Assembly: GCF_002797875.1 (NCBI RefSeq)
Contig: NZ_PGFC01000003.1
Coordinates: forward strand, 239,035 to 303,034
Source: Pseudoscardovia suis
GTDB lineage: Bacteria; Actinomycetota; Actinomycetes; Actinomycetales; Bifidobacteriaceae
Length of the DNA stretch: 64,000 nt
Direction: 5' to 3'
Positions 28,107 through 38,256 of the stretch are shown here, piece by piece. Both the position numbers and the translations under genes were made by a program. Position 1 is the first letter of the stretch. The number at the start of each line of letters is the position of its first letter. The notes under the pieces were generated by a model. The model was not told where the DNA came from, did no database searches, and saw nothing but the letters and a program-made list of their open reading frames with translations.

Positions 28107-31100
28107 TCATGCATGCGCATGGCTCGTGGCCTCATGCTGGCGTTTGTGTGATCGACGGTGCATGATTCGATTCACCAAGACAGTGCACATAGGAACACCA
28201 ATCGCCACTCCCAGAGATGCAAGAAGCGTTTCCGTTCCTGTCGTCTGGTTTCCAGGCATCGAGACCAAGGGCTGATTCGGTGCAGCGGACACGCTCCACC
28301 CCCGTCGCGCCAATTGCACGCGAGTACCTTCTTCAGCTGTGTTGCCTGCTTTGTCAACTGCCACAACACTCACATCATGCTCATTGCCATCAGCCGGCAC
28401 ATCCGCCACCGTGCCGTCTCCAGCATCTCCCTCCCAATATCGCACCGCGGTGCCGTCCACGAACAGTTGTGCATGATCAATCATCATGGCATCATGCATA
28501 TGCACGGAACCAGAAGCGCCCACATGCACTTGCGGCGGCGTGGAGTCCACAGCGAATGACAACTCAGCACTGGATTGCGCCGCGCCTCCCTCTTTCACAC
28601 CCAATCTGGCGTTATCTGAATGATTCCCGGCTGCATCGGTCGATGAGACAAGCACCCGATACCAGCCGTCCTCGCTGAATACCTCGCCAGGAATCACATA
28701 CCGTGTCATGCCCCATCCATTGGAATCCCCCTGTAGTCTGCGGTACTCGCCTTCCGCGAGCGAGCGCACTGAATCACCCCTCACCACTCGGATCTGCACG
28801 GACTCCGGTGCAATCCCGGACACGTTGATCTCGTCAATCTCCATGTCCGTCGCTTCCCGCAAGTACGCGCCATGCGCTCGCTCGGTGGATTCGGAAAACG
28901 CGTATGTGGAGCCGAAACGGTTAATCGAAAACCTCATATGCCGTTCTGCGACATTGCCAGCCTTATCGTGGGCGGACACCCGAAGGTCATAGACATCATC
29001 GAAGTCCCGCTCAGTCGAGAAATCCTCCAAGGCAAGCGTCATGCCAGTTCTATCCGCCTGTGCATCGACGGCCGGCTGCATCGCTCCCCTTCGCACTCCG
29101 GACAGGCTCCAGTCAACGCCTCCGTCGAGCATTGGCTCGTCCACCCGAATGGAAATAGCTGCACTTCCCGAATATGCGTGCGAGTCTTCGACACCATCAA
29201 TGTGGATGCTGGGTTGAGTGGAATCAAGCACGAAGTTCGGAATCATCACTGTGTGAGCCTGGTTTCCTGCTTTGTCCATGGCATCAAGCCGCACAGCGAA
29301 GCTGCCTTCCTGATGCCATGAGTACGATGCACGCCACCGCGAATCCCCCACGTAATCCCATGTCAGTTCAGGAATCACGCTCACAGGATTCCCCGAAGCA
29401 TCCTGGCCTTCAACGACCAAACGGGCGACCCCATCCTGCACGTTGCGTTCCACACACTCTAGTGACATATGCACAGCGTTCTTGAAATATTGCCCGTTCC
29501 CTTGAGTCGTCAATTCCACGTCCAGCCGAGGCTGGGTCATGTCCACGATGAAGCTCACATGGCTAGTGCTTGTTGCTTCGTCCGCCCCATTCGCCAAGGA
29601 TGCCGCCCATACGTTGACCTCCCATACCCCATCGCTATCCGCAATGAAGGAGTACGTTCCTACACTGGATGCCAGCGTCGCTGCAGGAAATTCCGTGACA
29701 GGCGCATGAAGCGGACGGGACAATTGCAATTCACGTGCGAAAATGCTGCGCACCACTCGTCCGTCAACGGATGCCACGCCGATCACGCGACCGGGATCAG
29801 ACCATTGAATCGCCTCCAACGCCACATCATCAATGCGCACCATGATCGATGTGGGATGAGAGCAAAATGCGATGGCTTCACGCGTCGTCGACTGATTCAT
29901 GTCGCGTCCACACTCCTCGTGGACTATGCCGGCTGAAGGAGCGTCCGGCTCCATCACGATGACCGCGGCGCCCACCGACGACTGGCCTGCGGCATTCGCC
30001 AACGCGTCAGACAGGCGCATGACCGTGCTGTTGCCCGCATGGTCGCGCACAGCCACACCGAGACGCGATGAGTCCCACTTGTATGCGTCACAGGGGAATT
30101 CCACGAATGCCGCATCGCCCTCCATGCCCACTGTCAGTGGTGTTGCCGGGCACGATTGCGCATCAGCGTATTCCCGCTGCGCGCCCATGCATTCCAGCTG
30201 TGCATCAGCCAATCCGGCCCCTTCATCCGCAAGGTCATCGGCGATAATGCGAAATCCTGGATGCACGCGCATCCATCCGCCCACGAGCTCATAAGTGCCG
30301 TCTACTCGCATGCTGCCAATCGTGGGCGGGGTCATGTCTACGACGAATTCACACGAAGGCATGCCGGCGTCCGCATCATGGCATGCTCGTATCGCCTCTT
30401 GGCTGCCAAGCAGACCCTGATACGAGGCCGTGTAACGATATGTTCCCTCCCGCAACGCCGACATGCCTTCGGTCCGGATTCCACCCACTGCACACCGTAT
30501 CCGCCACTGATTGGCGCGGTCGATATTATCGCCGTTCATCATCTCGGCATCGCCCTGCTGTGTGGAATCCGCGTCGGTGTGGTCATCCATGCCGCCGATG
30601 CACTCAGCGTCCCAGCCGGTCACCACAGAAGGGTCGGAACCATCCGGCACACTTGCAATGATTTCTGCGAGCGCCCCGGTCTGCGCGTCTGCCTGTGTGG
30701 CCGCCTCGTCGTCCGTTTCTCGAGCTGCACCCTCCGTGCTTCGAGCTCTTCCAGCAGCCTGATAGAACGCAAACCACCGGTCGGTCACGGTCAGCGCAAA
30801 TTCGACTGGAGAAGAGAAGTAATAGCGCGATCCCACCGTGGCATGGGCTGCGGATGATGCTTGTGCTGCCGGCTTATCAGAAGGCGCATTTGTGACGGGA
30901 ACCACATCCACTTCCAACCCTCTTCCCGGGGTTTCGCCTTGGTCGATGATCACCGCATCATAGTCCGGCGCGTCATCAGAATCGGCCAATACACGGGAGA
31001 TGGCATAGGCCGTCCGCTGTTGCGTGGATTCGACATCCACCGTAAAGCCCGAGAGAGAGTACATGCCTTCTGCGGTCACCGAGAAGGAGACCGTGCCCCG

Positions 31101-32771
31101 CGCACCGTGTGGTTTGCTGGCACCATCCGTAGCATCATCCGCATTGGACGCACCGGAATCATTCCGTACGTCTGGTGCATCTGGAACATCTGCGGCATCG
31201 TCCACGGCGTCATCCTTGGTATTGGCGTCATCCTTGATATCATCCGCAACGGATACCCATTCCACCTGTTTCTCCATCGTCACGTCTAGACCCAGCGCAT
31301 TCCCCGAGGCATCCGCGGGTGCCGGAGCATGCAGGCGTATCACGACCGGTGCATCACGATCGGGGTCCGTGGAATCAGGACGGGACACAGGACCCGAAGC
31401 GTCAGTGGACTGGCCGGCATCTGCTGACGTGTTGAATCCTTCTGGACCCTCACAGGAGGCGCAGGATACTGATACTGTGATTCGCAGTTCGGCCGGTAAA
31501 CCGTCCTTGCCCAATGACATCGTTCTGTTCCCGTTGAAAGCCACAGGCCCTGTCTTCCGTCCAATGCCATCCACATGAGCCCGCACAGCGTACCCCGCAA
31601 AGGATGATTCTGGACTAACCCCAGTCGTGGGCACAGTGCCGGACGTGTTGTGCCCACCAGAGGAGGCCTGAGAATCAGCAGATGCATCAGCCTGTGCTTT
31701 CCCACCAGCCTGCGTTGTTCCGACAGCCCCTGTTGCCCCATCAGACGGCCCGGCGGTCACAGGCGGCTGGTGGCTCGCTGAAGAGCGTCCCTCCCGCGAT
31801 AACGTGGAATCGGAAACGTCATATGCATGGGACCGCGGTGATGACAAGCCCACTGCCAGCCACGCGCAGCCAAAGACCAGAATCGTCAGCAGCGTTGCAC
31901 CGATGATGCGCGCAGTGCGCAGCGACAGTGCCCGCCACGATTGCCGGCGGGCGGCGATCTGCGCATCCGCCCTGCCTCGACGCTTCACTCGGCTGGATTC
32001 CATGCAGCCTCGCTTCTGCCGATCATGCATTCCCTGATTCCCTCCCACGCGGTTTCGACCCGTGTGACTCCTTTTCACGCAATTGCGCTCCGTTTGATTG
32101 CCTTTCATGCATCCTCCTTTTGTACTGTTGCTCTGTTGCTTTGCGTTGTTGCTCTGCTGCTTCGTTTCGTCGCTCTGCTGCGTTGTTGCTTTGTTTTGAA
32201 AATCACTGTTCTGAAGTTCACTGCCTAGAAGCTCAATCGCGCGGTCGCTGCGCAATATGGCATGGTCGCTGCGTAATGTGGCACGACAGCCCTGCGATGC
32301 CTCGTGACTCATCACCACATGACTCATCACCGTTGCATCCGATTCCTCACATGACAGCACCGTTGCATCATCCACCGCCGGTTTTCTTTCAGCTTGCGAA
32401 TGCCGATGAGACGCAACATTGTGCTGGACAGCTGCATCCCCGACTGTCACCGTCATGCACCCCTTGTTTGCTGTATTTTTATTGTTTTCTGCATTCTCCC
32501 CATCGCCTGCATTCTCCCCGTCGCCTGCATTCTCCCTATGCCTGCGACGGTATTCCTGTATCTCCCGGCGGCGCTGCCTACCATTGAGCATGGCACGGAT
32601 TGCATGCACATCCCAAGCCACATACATCGCAGCGGCACACAGACTGATCACGAGACCTGTGGCGAGGGCAATGTTCGACATCGTCGCCCACGTCTGTGCG
32701 GGCACACCATGCCATGCCAACTCTGCCAACTGCACCGACGCAGCCGGATTCATCCATGGTTCCACAATCAC
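28107..32771 (-). CDS. Giant membrane protein with extracellular Ig-like repeats
   Basis: 1554 residues. TM1 at 32-53, then a basic, repeat-rich cytoplasmic loop (about 54-285; units of KQQSN and ENAGDG), TM2 at 286-308, an extracellular region to about residue 1515, TM3, and a basic C-terminal tail. The extracellular part shows a recurring boundary motif D-[SM]-T-[QP]-P (DMTPPTIGSM, DMTQPRLDVE, DSTQPSIHID, DSTPPQVHVG), typical of tandem bacterial Ig-like domains. GTG 32771 follows GAGGAGG at eight bases. 22 bases after the kinase stop, so cotranscribed. Function unknown: adhesin, glycan binder or kinase substrate are all possible. Confidence 0.8.
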   Translation of the reverse strand: MIVEPWMNPAASVQLAELAWHGVPAQTWATMSNIALATGLVISLCAAAMYVAWDVHAIRAMLNGRQRRREIQEYRRRHRENAGDGENAGDGENAENNKNTANKGCMTVTVGDAAVQHNVASHRHSQAERKPAVDDATVLSCEESDATVMSHVVMSHEASQGCRATLRSDHAILRSDRAIELLGSELQNSDFQNKATTQQSDETKQQSNNAKQQSNSTKGGCMKGNQTERNCVKRSHTGRNRVGGNQGMHDRQKRGCMESSRVKRRGRADAQIAARRQSWRALSLRTARIIGATLLTILVFGCAWLAVGLSSPRSHAYDVSDSTLSREGRSSASHQPPVTAGPSDGATGAVGTTQAGGKAQADASADSQASSGGHNTSGTVPTTGVSPESSFAGYAVRAHVDGIGRKTGPVAFNGNRTMSLGKDGLPAELRITVSVSCASCEGPEGFNTSADAGQSTDASGPVSRPDSTDPDRDAPVVIRLHAPAPADASGNALGLDVTMEKQVEWVSVADDIKDDANTKDDAVDDAADVPDAPDVRNDSGASNADDATDGASKPHGARGTVSFSVTAEGMYSLSGFTVDVESTQQRTAYAISRVLADSDDAPDYDAVIIDQGETPGRGLEVDVVPVTNAPSDKPAAQASSAAHATVGSRYYFSSPVEFALTVTDRWFAFYQAAGRARSTEGAARETDDEAATQADAQTGALAEIIASVPDGSDPSVVTGWDAECIGGMDDHTDADSTQQGDAEMMNGDNIDRANQWRIRCAVGGIRTEGMSALREGTYRYTASYQGLLGSQEAIRACHDADAGMPSCEFVVDMTPPTIGSMRVDGTYELVGGWMRVHPGFRIIADDLADEGAGLADAQLECMGAQREYADAQSCPATPLTVGMEGDAAFVEFPCDAYKWDSSRLGVAVRDHAGNSTVMRLSDALANAAGQSSVGAAVIVMEPDAPSAGIVHEECGRDMNQSTTREAIAFCSHPTSIMVRIDDVALEAIQWSDPGRVIGVASVDGRVVRSIFARELQLSRPLHAPVTEFPAATLASSVGTYSFIADSDGVWEVNVWAASLANGADEATSTSHVSFIVDMTQPRLDVELTTQGNGQYFKNAVHMSLECVERNVQDGVARLVVEGQDASGNPVSVIPELTWDYVGDSRWRASYSWHQEGSFAVRLDAMDKAGNQAHTVMIPNFVLDSTQPSIHIDGVEDSHAYSGSAAISIRVDEPMLDGGVDWSLSGVRRGAMQPAVDAQADRTGMTLALEDFSTERDFDDVYDLRVSAHDKAGNVAERHMRFSINRFGSTYAFSESTERAHGAYLREATDMEIDEINVSGIAPESVQIRVVRGDSVRSLAEGEYRRLQGDSNGWGMTRYVIPGEVFSEDGWYRVLVSSTDAAGNHSDNARLGVKEGGAAQSSAELSFAVDSTPPQVHVGASGSVHMHDAMMIDHAQLFVDGTAVRYWEGDAGDGTVADVPADGNEHDVSVVAVDKAGNTAEEGTRVQLARRGWSVSAAPNQPLVSMPGNQTTGTETLLASLGVAIGVPMCTVLVNRIMHRRSHKRQHEATSHAHA

Positions 32772-32793
32772 TGTGACCGCCTCCTCACTGTTG

Positions 32794-34845
32794 TCATCTC
32801 AGTGCTGTTGCCATCTCAGCACTGGGCTCTGTGACACTTTCCTCACCGTGCCTGTCTCTTCCTTGCTCACTCTTCGCGTCCATGCCAGCCCCATCCATGC
32901 CAGCCCCATCCATGCCAGCCCCAGGATCTGAAAACGCCTGCTCCATGGCTGCCCGTAAATCATCCGCGGCATGCAGTATGCGTGCCTTCATATCCGCCTG
33001 TTTGCGCCCAATGGCCTCCGTGCGCAACGCCAGCTGCATAGCTTGTGATTCGAGTGCACGCATCCGCTCAAGCGTGATGGCGTCATAACGGAAATGACGC
33101 GGATACACTTGCAACGCCACGACAATCTGCCAAGCCGCTGAGAGCGAGACCACGGGATTGGCGTCATCGGCGGCCGTGCGCACCATCCGTTCAAGATTGC
33201 TGAAATACGCGGCATAGAGCCCTTTGTCAGTTCCCTCATTGGCCCGTTGCACAATCTGCACGGAGAAATCCGCCATATCGGCATACACCTGCGCGGAATC
33301 CAATTCTTCGAAACCACCAGCGTCCACCGCCTGCCGCATCCACGACGATGCACTTGCCATCGCATGATTGCGTGGCTTGGCCCAACAGCTGTCAGTGGTT
33401 TCATCCGTGCCGCACGCGTCATCCGCATCCGCGTAATACCAATACAAAACTCCCATGCCATAGCACAATCGGCCCCATCCGTCCGCCTGGGATTCGAGTT
33501 CAGCGGCATGCGCCGTCAGTTCATCGCACAACTCCGATTCCTCACGGGAGTCAAACACGCCATCTGCCTTCGCTAGGCGAATCATCTCTTCGTAAGGCTC
33601 CGTATGCGTTGGCGAGGCATGTATCGCATATCGGTACGCCTGCCATGACTCGTGTGCATCAGCGGAAAGCCCGGCTACCGTCATCCAATGCGAATAATCG
33701 TTGTTACGAACATGCCAAGCGGCAGCAGCAAAACAAGGACTTGCCCCCAATACCACGGCAGCTGCGAGCACTGTCGCCACGAAACCACGCCACCGCCTGC
33801 GCACACTTGCTTGGAAAGCCCCGTCGTCGCAATGCTTCAAGGCGTATGCCACATGTGCGCAGGACGCGAACCGTTTCGCCGGATCGTCTTCCATGCATCG
33901 CTCCACCACCTGTCTGAGCGCTCTGTCACACGCCACGCCGTACCAATCCACGCCCCGGCGAGGATGCCGAGCCGTCAATGCGGCGTACATGGTCGCTCCC
34001 AGCGCATAGACATCCACTCGTGGATCAGCGGAACAACACGATCGGGCACTTCCGCGATTGCATTCGGCGGCAGCGCCATCCACTGTGCCATCTGCGATGC
34101 CATCCGCGATGCCATCCGCAACATCGTTCGCAGCGAACTGCTCCGGCGCGCTGAAGCCTGGCGTGCCTCTCCCCCGTTCAGGGGACCCAGAGCGTTCATG
34201 GGCGATTCCGAAATCTATGAGACGCACCTTGCCTTCCGGCGTGATCATGATGTTGCCGGGTTTGATGTCCCGATGCACCACTGGCGTCTTCCTGCCATGC
34301 AGGTATTCGAGCACATCGCATAGCTGCAACGCCCACTCCACGACTGTGCTGGCAGGTTGGCGCCCTGAATCGATGATGATGGTGCGCAGGGTCACGCCCT
34401 CCACATAATCCATGACGACGAACAAGCCCAAAGAGTTCTCTACGAAGTCCACGATCCTCGGGATGCACGGATGGTCGAAGCGTTTGATGAACGCTGCCTC
34501 CGCCCGGAACGCAGCCAACGTCGACGGCTCATCATCCCGAGGACGGCAGTGTTTCACCGCCCACAGTTTGTTGAGCGTCATATCCCGCGCCGCGTACACC
34601 ACGGACACCCCTCCACGGCCGACCACGAAGAGAAGCAGATACCGCCCGCCGATGAGGCTTCCCACGGCATCCCCGGCAACAGACGGCTTGCCGGGCTGCG
34701 TCTTGAAGCGCGACATTCCAGCACCCGACGCATGTGCATCCCCTGATGCACACGCGTCCCCTGCTGCACCTGTCAACGAACCTGCTGATGCACCTGTGTT
34801 TGTTACAACTGACGCACCTGTGTTTTTTACAGCTGACGCACCCAT
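32794..34845 (-). CDS. Membrane Ser/Thr protein kinase with extracellular helical domain
   Basis: 683 residues. The kinase domain has glycine loop VGRGGVSVV, Lys98 in WAVKHC, HRDIKPGN (191-198), DFG (211-213) and APE (233-235), so all catalytic residues are present. A 38-residue insertion (about 238-275) after APE contains ADGI tetrapeptides encoded by 12-bp tandem units. TM at 354-377, then an extracellular all-helical domain with Cys and Trp patches, TPR-like in periodicity, not PASTA. The C-terminus has GAGMD pentapeptides from a 15-bp repeat. ATG 34845 follows GAGAGGA; the longer TTG start has no ribosome site. Probably senses an envelope signal and phosphorylates operon partners. Confidence 0.88.
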   Translation of the reverse strand: MGASAVKNTGASVVTNTGASAGSLTGAAGDACASGDAHASGAGMSRFKTQPGKPSVAGDAVGSLIGGRYLLLFVVGRGGVSVVYAARDMTLNKLWAVKHCRPRDDEPSTLAAFRAEAAFIKRFDHPCIPRIVDFVENSLGLFVVMDYVEGVTLRTIIIDSGRQPASTVVEWALQLCDVLEYLHGRKTPVVHRDIKPGNIMITPEGKVRLIDFGIAHERSGSPERGRGTPGFSAPEQFAANDVADGIADGIADGTVDGAAAECNRGSARSCCSADPRVDVYALGATMYAALTARHPRRGVDWYGVACDRALRQVVERCMEDDPAKRFASCAHVAYALKHCDDGAFQASVRRRWRGFVATVLAAAVVLGASPCFAAAAWHVRNNDYSHWMTVAGLSADAHESWQAYRYAIHASPTHTEPYEEMIRLAKADGVFDSREESELCDELTAHAAELESQADGWGRLCYGMGVLYWYYADADDACGTDETTDSCWAKPRNHAMASASSWMRQAVDAGGFEELDSAQVYADMADFSVQIVQRANEGTDKGLYAAYFSNLERMVRTAADDANPVVSLSAAWQIVVALQVYPRHFRYDAITLERMRALESQAMQLALRTEAIGRKQADMKARILHAADDLRAAMEQAFSDPGAGMDGAGMDGAGMDAKSEQGRDRHGEESVTEPSAEMATALR

Positions 34846-34989
34846 GACAGTCCTCTCGTTTGTGCCACTTCCGCGTGGTACACGGGGCTGCCGCGTCGCG
34901 TCTGAACCTTTCGCAGCGGCTACCGCGAAAGGCAATCCAATTCATATGTGTTCCGAGACTACCCCATGTCAGAGCCTCACAGGGGCGAA

Positions 34990-35072
34990 TGTGGAAAACT
35001 TTCGCCTTCTTTTTCGACACGCGCGCATTTGCAACCTTCCCGTGGCGTGTTGTGCGAAATTAGTTATCCACA
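34990..35072. promoter_or_regulatory. Two DnaA-box-like sites between the kinase gene and purF
   Basis: TTATCCACA at 35064-35072 is a perfect DnaA box; TGTGGAAAA at 34990-34998 is an inverted copy with one mismatch. They lie in a 436-base divergent promoter region. The rest of the gap holds no gene; a GGCAGGT/ACCTGCC inverted repeat in the purF leader (near 35171 and 35217) is the only other structure seen. Confidence 0.5.
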
Positions 35073-35281
35073 GCCCCGTCCCACCAGCACGCGCATCCCT
35101 ACTTTTCGCGCCAAGCATGACGCGTGTTTTATGTAGCCGCCGATTGGTAATGTATCAACGTAACGTCTGGGCAGGTCCCGTTCCCCGTCAACGCTTCACA
35201 TGCTGGGTTTCGATACCTGCCAGGAATCATCCACAACCCACGAATACATCTGGAAGAACAGCAACAAGCTAAGGAGTGCGC

Positions 35282-36853
35282 ATGTCTGCTGAGCTCGAAG
35301 GTCTGCATGAGGAGTGCGGCATTTTTGGCGTCTGGGGTCATCCCGATGCCGCAAAACTCACGTATTTCGGATTGCACGCGCTTCAACACCGCGGCCAGGA
35401 AGGTGCAGGCATCGTCTCCAGCGGCAACGGCCATCTCACCGGTTACCGTGGATTGGGATTGCTCAGCCAGGTGTTCGAAGACGAACGCTCGCTCGAACGC
35501 CTCACCGGTGACAAAGCCATCGGCCATGTGCGCTATGCCACCAGCGGATCGGGCGCGCTGAGCAACATTCAGCCGTTCATCTTCCGCTTCCATGACGGCG
35601 ACGTGGCGCTGTGCCACAACGGCAACCTGACGAACTGCCCCACACTGCGCCGCCAGCTTGAAGACGAAGGCGCCATCTTCCACTCCAATTCCGACACCGA
35701 AGTGCTCATGCACCTCATCCGCCGCTCCAAGCAGCCGAACTTCATTGAAAAGCTCAAGGAATCCCTCAACATCGTGCATGGCGGCTTCGCCTACCTGCTC
35801 ATGACCGAGGACGCGATGATCGGCGCGCTCGACCCCAATGGCTTCCGCCCGCTGTCCATCGGCCAGCTGCAAAACGGCGCTTACGTGCTCGCTTCCGAGA
35901 CCTGCGCGCTCGATACCGTGGGCGCTGAATTCATCCGTGACATCGAGCCTGGTGAAATCGTCATCGTCGACGATTCCGGCTATCGCATCGAAAAATACAC
36001 CGAGCACACGCAGAAGGCCATCTGCTCGATGGAATTCATCTACTTCGCCCGCCCCGATTCCAACATCGACGGCGTCAACGTGCATTCGGCACGCAAGCGC
36101 GCCGGTGCACGCCTCGCCAAGGAGGCCCCGGTGGACGCCGACATGGTGGTAGCCGTGCCCAATTCCTCGCTGTCGGCCGCCTCGGGATATTCCGAAGCCA
36201 GCGGAATCCCCAACGAAATGGGCTTGGTCAAAAATCAGTACGTCGCCCGCACCTTCATCCAGCCGACGCAGGAATTGCGTGAACAGGGCGTGCGCATGAA
36301 GCTTTCCGCTGTGCGTGGCGTCGTCAAAGGCAAGAGGGTCATCGTCATCGATGATTCCATTGTGCGCGGCACCACCTCGCGGCGAATCGTGCAGCTGCTG
36401 CGTGAAGCCGGCGCCTCCGAAGTGCACATGCGCATCGCCTCCCCGCCGCTGCGCTACCCCTGCTACTACGGCATCGACATTTCCCGCACGTCCGAGCTCA
36501 TCGCCGCACACAAATCCGTGGAGGAGATCCGCGAATACATCGGCGCCGATTCCCTGGCGTTCCTCTCCATCGACGGCTTGGTCGAGACGATTGGCCTCAA
36601 CGCCGACGCCCCTTACGGCGGGCTGTGCGTCGCCTACTTCAACGGCGACTATCCGACGAGCCTGGACGATTACGAGCAGGAATTCCTGGCAAGCATCTCG
36701 CCCGAGGACCGTGCGCGCCTCACCCGCTTCGCCCGCGAAGACAGCAACTACGTGGGCAACGAGTTCAGCTCCGCCGCCGCATTCTCCGCAAAAAACGCAG
36801 GCCGGCAGCAGGACGACACCGAGACGAACTCGAGGATCTCCGTCGCCGAGTAG
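35282..36853 (+). CDS. purF: Amidophosphoribosyltransferase PurF
   Basis: PurF makes phosphoribosylamine from PRPP and glutamine, the committed step of purine synthesis. 523 residues. [11 protein letters not shown] is an 11-residue propeptide before Cys12 of CGIFG, the glutaminase nucleophile exposed after processing. The PRPP site [14 protein letters not shown] is intact. ATG 35282 follows AAGGAG at five bases; a GTG upstream overlaps that site and was rejected. Later residues [14 protein letters not shown] and [10 protein letters not shown] are typical of the family. Four Cys residues able to form an Fe-S cluster, as in Bacillus PurF, may be present but were not all located. Confidence 0.96.
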   Translation: MSAELEGLHEECGIFGVWGHPDAAKLTYFGLHALQHRGQEGAGIVSSGNGHLTGYRGLGLLSQVFEDERSLERLTGDKAIGHVRYATSGSGALSNIQPFIFRFHDGDVALCHNGNLTNCPTLRRQLEDEGAIFHSNSDTEVLMHLIRRSKQPNFIEKLKESLNIVHGGFAYLLMTEDAMIGALDPNGFRPLSIGQLQNGAYVLASETCALDTVGAEFIRDIEPGEIVIVDDSGYRIEKYTEHTQKAICSMEFIYFARPDSNIDGVNVHSARKRAGARLAKEAPVDADMVVAVPNSSLSAASGYSEASGIPNEMGLVKNQYVARTFIQPTQELREQGVRMKLSAVRGVVKGKRVIVIDDSIVRGTTSRRIVQLLREAGASEVHMRIASPPLRYPCYYGIDISRTSELIAAHKSVEEIREYIGADSLAFLSIDGLVETIGLNADAPYGGLCVAYFNGDYPTSLDDYEQEFLASISPEDRARLTRFAREDSNYVGNEFSSAAAFSAKNAGRQQDDTETNSRISVAE

Positions 36854-37107
36854 CCTCGCCCACCGCTTGCGCACAAGCGAAGCCGTGCATGCCGACCAGA
36901 CAGCCTGCGCTGCGACCGACCACACGGCTTCGCCCACGCGGCAAACACATAGCATCAAACAGCAAACGCCATCCCACGCCGCGCGCGAATTGCGGATAGA
37001 CTACCAAGTGGAAGCGATGCCACTCACAGCGCGCGTCATGGCACCAGTAGTCATGGCACCAGTCAATCGCGCACCCGTGCACCACAGAAAACACAACAGG
37101 AGTATCA

Positions 37108-38154
37108 ATGCCCACAGCATATGAAAACGCTGGAGTCAGCGTCGAAGCCGGCTACGAAGTCGTCAAGCGCATCAAGTCCCATGTGGCGCGCACCAACCGC
37201 CCCGGAGTCATGGGCGGCATCGGTGGATTCGGCGGCCTATTCGACTTCGCATCCTTGGGCTACAAGGAGCCTGTGCTCATCTCCGGCACGGACGGCGTGG
37301 GCACGAAGCTCATGATCGCCAAGATGGTCGGCAAGCATGACACGATCGGCGTTGACTGCGTCGCCATGTGCGTCAACGACATCGCCGCCTGCGGTGCCCA
37401 GCCGCTGTTCTTCCTTGACTACATCGCCTGCGGCAAGAACGACCCGGCCCTTCTCGAAAAGGTCGTCTCCGGCGTTGCCGATGGCTGCGTCCAGTCCGAT
37501 GCCGCATTGGTCGGCGGTGAAACGGCCGAGATGCCCGGCATGTATGACCCGGATGAATATGATCTCGCGGGCTTCGCCGTGGGCGCTGTCGAAAAGAGCA
37601 AGATCGTTGACGGTTCCGGCATTGCCGAGGGCGACGCTCTCATCGGCCTGCCGTCCACCGGCGTGCATTCCAATGGTTTCTCGCTCGTGCGCAAGGCGCT
37701 GTTCGAGCAGGCTGGTTACACGGTCGACACGAAGCTTGACGAACTGGATGGCAAGAGCTTGGGCGAGGTCCTGCTCGAGCCGACGAAGATTTACGTCAAG
37801 ACGCTTCGCCCGCTGTTTGAAGCTGGCGTCGTCAAGGGTGTCGCGCACATCACGGGCGGCGGCTTCATCGAAAACATCCCGCGCATGATCCCGCAAGGCC
37901 TGGCAGCCCACATCAATCTGGGCACGTGGCCGGTGCTCCCCATTTTCAACGTCATCGAGAAGGCAGGCGCCATCGACCACATGGAGATGTACAACATCTT
38001 CAACATGGGTCTGGGCATGGTGCTCGCCGTTGACTCAGCCCGCGCTGACGAGACGCTGCAAATCCTGCACGAGCATGGCGAGGCCGGCTACAAGGTCGGT
38101 TCGATTGAACGACAGAATGGCGACGATCGGGTCACGTTCTCCGCACAGCAATAA
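37108..38154 (+). CDS. purM: Phosphoribosylformylglycinamidine cyclo-ligase (AIR synthetase)
   Basis: PurM closes the imidazole ring of FGAM with ATP, giving AIR. The 348-residue protein has [48 protein letters not shown] and [16 protein letters not shown] 37108 follows CAGGAG. It is 254 bases after purF; the gap holds a 15-bp direct repeat of ATGGCACCAGT(A)GTC near 37038-37065 and no gene. Probably expressed with purF and purD. Confidence 0.96.
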   Translation: MPTAYENAGVSVEAGYEVVKRIKSHVARTNRPGVMGGIGGFGGLFDFASLGYKEPVLISGTDGVGTKLMIAKMVGKHDTIGVDCVAMCVNDIAACGAQPLFFLDYIACGKNDPALLEKVVSGVADGCVQSDAALVGGETAEMPGMYDPDEYDLAGFAVGAVEKSKIVDGSGIAEGDALIGLPSTGVHSNGFSLVRKALFEQAGYTVDTKLDELDGKSLGEVLLEPTKIYVKTLRPLFEAGVVKGVAHITGGGFIENIPRMIPQGLAAHINLGTWPVLPIFNVIEKAGAIDHMEMYNIFNMGLGMVLAVDSARADETLQILHEHGEAGYKVGSIERQNGDDRVTFSAQQ

Positions 38155-38256
38155 TCCGTCACAGCAATCGATGCCGTGGCGGTCCTCAACAAACCGATCC
38201 CGGCATCACACAAGATGTCGGGATTTTCCATATCCCGAAGAAAGGCATACCACACC

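Noticed and set aside
25504..34845. Bifidobacterial PFNA cluster (pkb2, fn3, AAA ATPase, DUF58, transglutaminase)
   Set aside because: No AAA ATPase, DUF58 or transglutaminase gene is present, and the repeats look Ig-like with DxTxP boundaries rather than a small FN3 protein.
35064..35072. Chromosomal replication origin
   Set aside because: Only one perfect and one near DnaA box, no AT-rich unwinding element, and dnaA/dnaN are not adjacent.
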